Of a stretch of DNA of 42,279 bases, positions 42,270-42,279 are shown piece after piece (positions within the stretch are counted from its first letter, which is position 1; each line of letters opens with the position of its first letter). Source of the stretch: Puniceicoccaceae bacterium (lineage in GTDB: Bacteria; Verrucomicrobiota; Verrucomicrobiia; Opitutales; Coraliomargaritaceae); contig SKFT01000041.1 in assembly GCA_007117865.1 (NCBI GenBank), forward strand, positions 1 to 42,279, read 5' to 3'. The position numbers and the translations under genes were made by a program. The notes below the pieces were generated by a model. That model was given only the letters and a program-made list of their open reading frames with translations, was not told the origin of the DNA and searched no databases.

Positions 42270-42279
42270 ATGCAAGTAA
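42270..42279 (+). CDS. Possible first codons of a gene cut by the window edge
   Basis: ATG CAA GTA begins at 42270, nine bases after AGGTG. Only three codons are visible, so the call rests on the spacing of the ribosome-binding site and on the promoter-like gap in front of it. Confidence 0.3.

Larger units (their letters stand above)
41947..42279. other. 333-bp intergenic region with several small repeats
   Basis: No ORF of size lies here. From left to right I see a weak CGCcTTTCA/TGAAAGCG pair near 41956-41984 without a T-run, a perfect 12-bp palindrome ACGCCATGGCGT (42050-42061), a repeated AATCCGTGA, an 11-bp perfect inverted repeat (42215-42243) and a 7-bp hairpin over the Shine-Dalgarno of a likely next gene. 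A TTGTTT-17-TTATTT pair (42201-42229) is a weak promoter candidate. Confidence 0.6.

Overview
The window looks like chromosomal DNA from a Gram-negative heterotroph. It has outer-membrane polysaccharide export proteins, a lipoprotein, a predicted beta-barrel and many PAS/GAF hybrid kinases. The coding density, moderate GC and style of the intergenic repeats would suit Verrucomicrobiota (for example Opitutae), but nothing here proves the phylum. I see no rRNA, tRNA, CRISPR array, transposase or phage gene.

Layout. (1) The 3' end of an unknown plus-strand gene (1-102). (2) A minus-strand exopolysaccharide (EPS) export and assembly operon, read from about 8557 down to 111: AAA ATPase, Wzc-like co-polymerase without visible kinase motifs, two paralogous Wza-type export proteins, Wzy-like polymerase/ligase, Wzx-like flippase and a small membrane protein. 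(3) A divergent plus-strand run from 8645 to 14288: pyruvyl transferase, GT4, GT2, alkaline-phosphatase-superfamily enzyme and FemAB-like acyltransferase, joined by ATGA overlaps. (4) A repeat-bearing gap (14289-14492). (5) A second plus-strand run (14493-19951): small ATPase-type kinase, a uridine-kinase/metallophosphoesterase fusion, a nucleotidyltransferase-like protein and two glycosyltransferases. (6) A ten-gene minus-strand operon (36344 down to 19970) that mixes five histidine-kinase-type proteins, a lone receiver, an RsbW-GAF-SpoIIE switch protein and a beta-barrel with the initiating sugar transferase and a beta-helix nucleotidyltransferase-like protein. (7) A divergent plus-strand operon (36445-41946): STAS protein, GT26 glycosyltransferase fused to a second STAS domain, GT4, CBS-type family II pyrophosphatase and GT4. 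(8) A 333-bp gap with inverted repeats and a probable start of the next gene.

How it fits together. The window holds nearly a complete Wzx/Wzy-type EPS system: initiation (30887-31648), elongation (seven glycosyltransferases), decoration (pyruvyl transferase, FemAB-like and phosphatase-superfamily proteins), flipping, polymerisation and export. Around it lie six histidine-kinase-like proteins, one CheY-like receiver and a full set of partner-switching parts (anti-sigma-type kinase and PP2C phosphatase in one protein, plus two STAS targets), but no sigma factor and no DNA-binding response regulator. The most interesting feature is that one STAS target is covalently part of a glycosyltransferase. 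This suggests that phosphorylation could control polysaccharide synthesis directly at the enzyme, in a layout reminiscent of SypE/SypA in the Vibrio fischeri syp locus but not the same.
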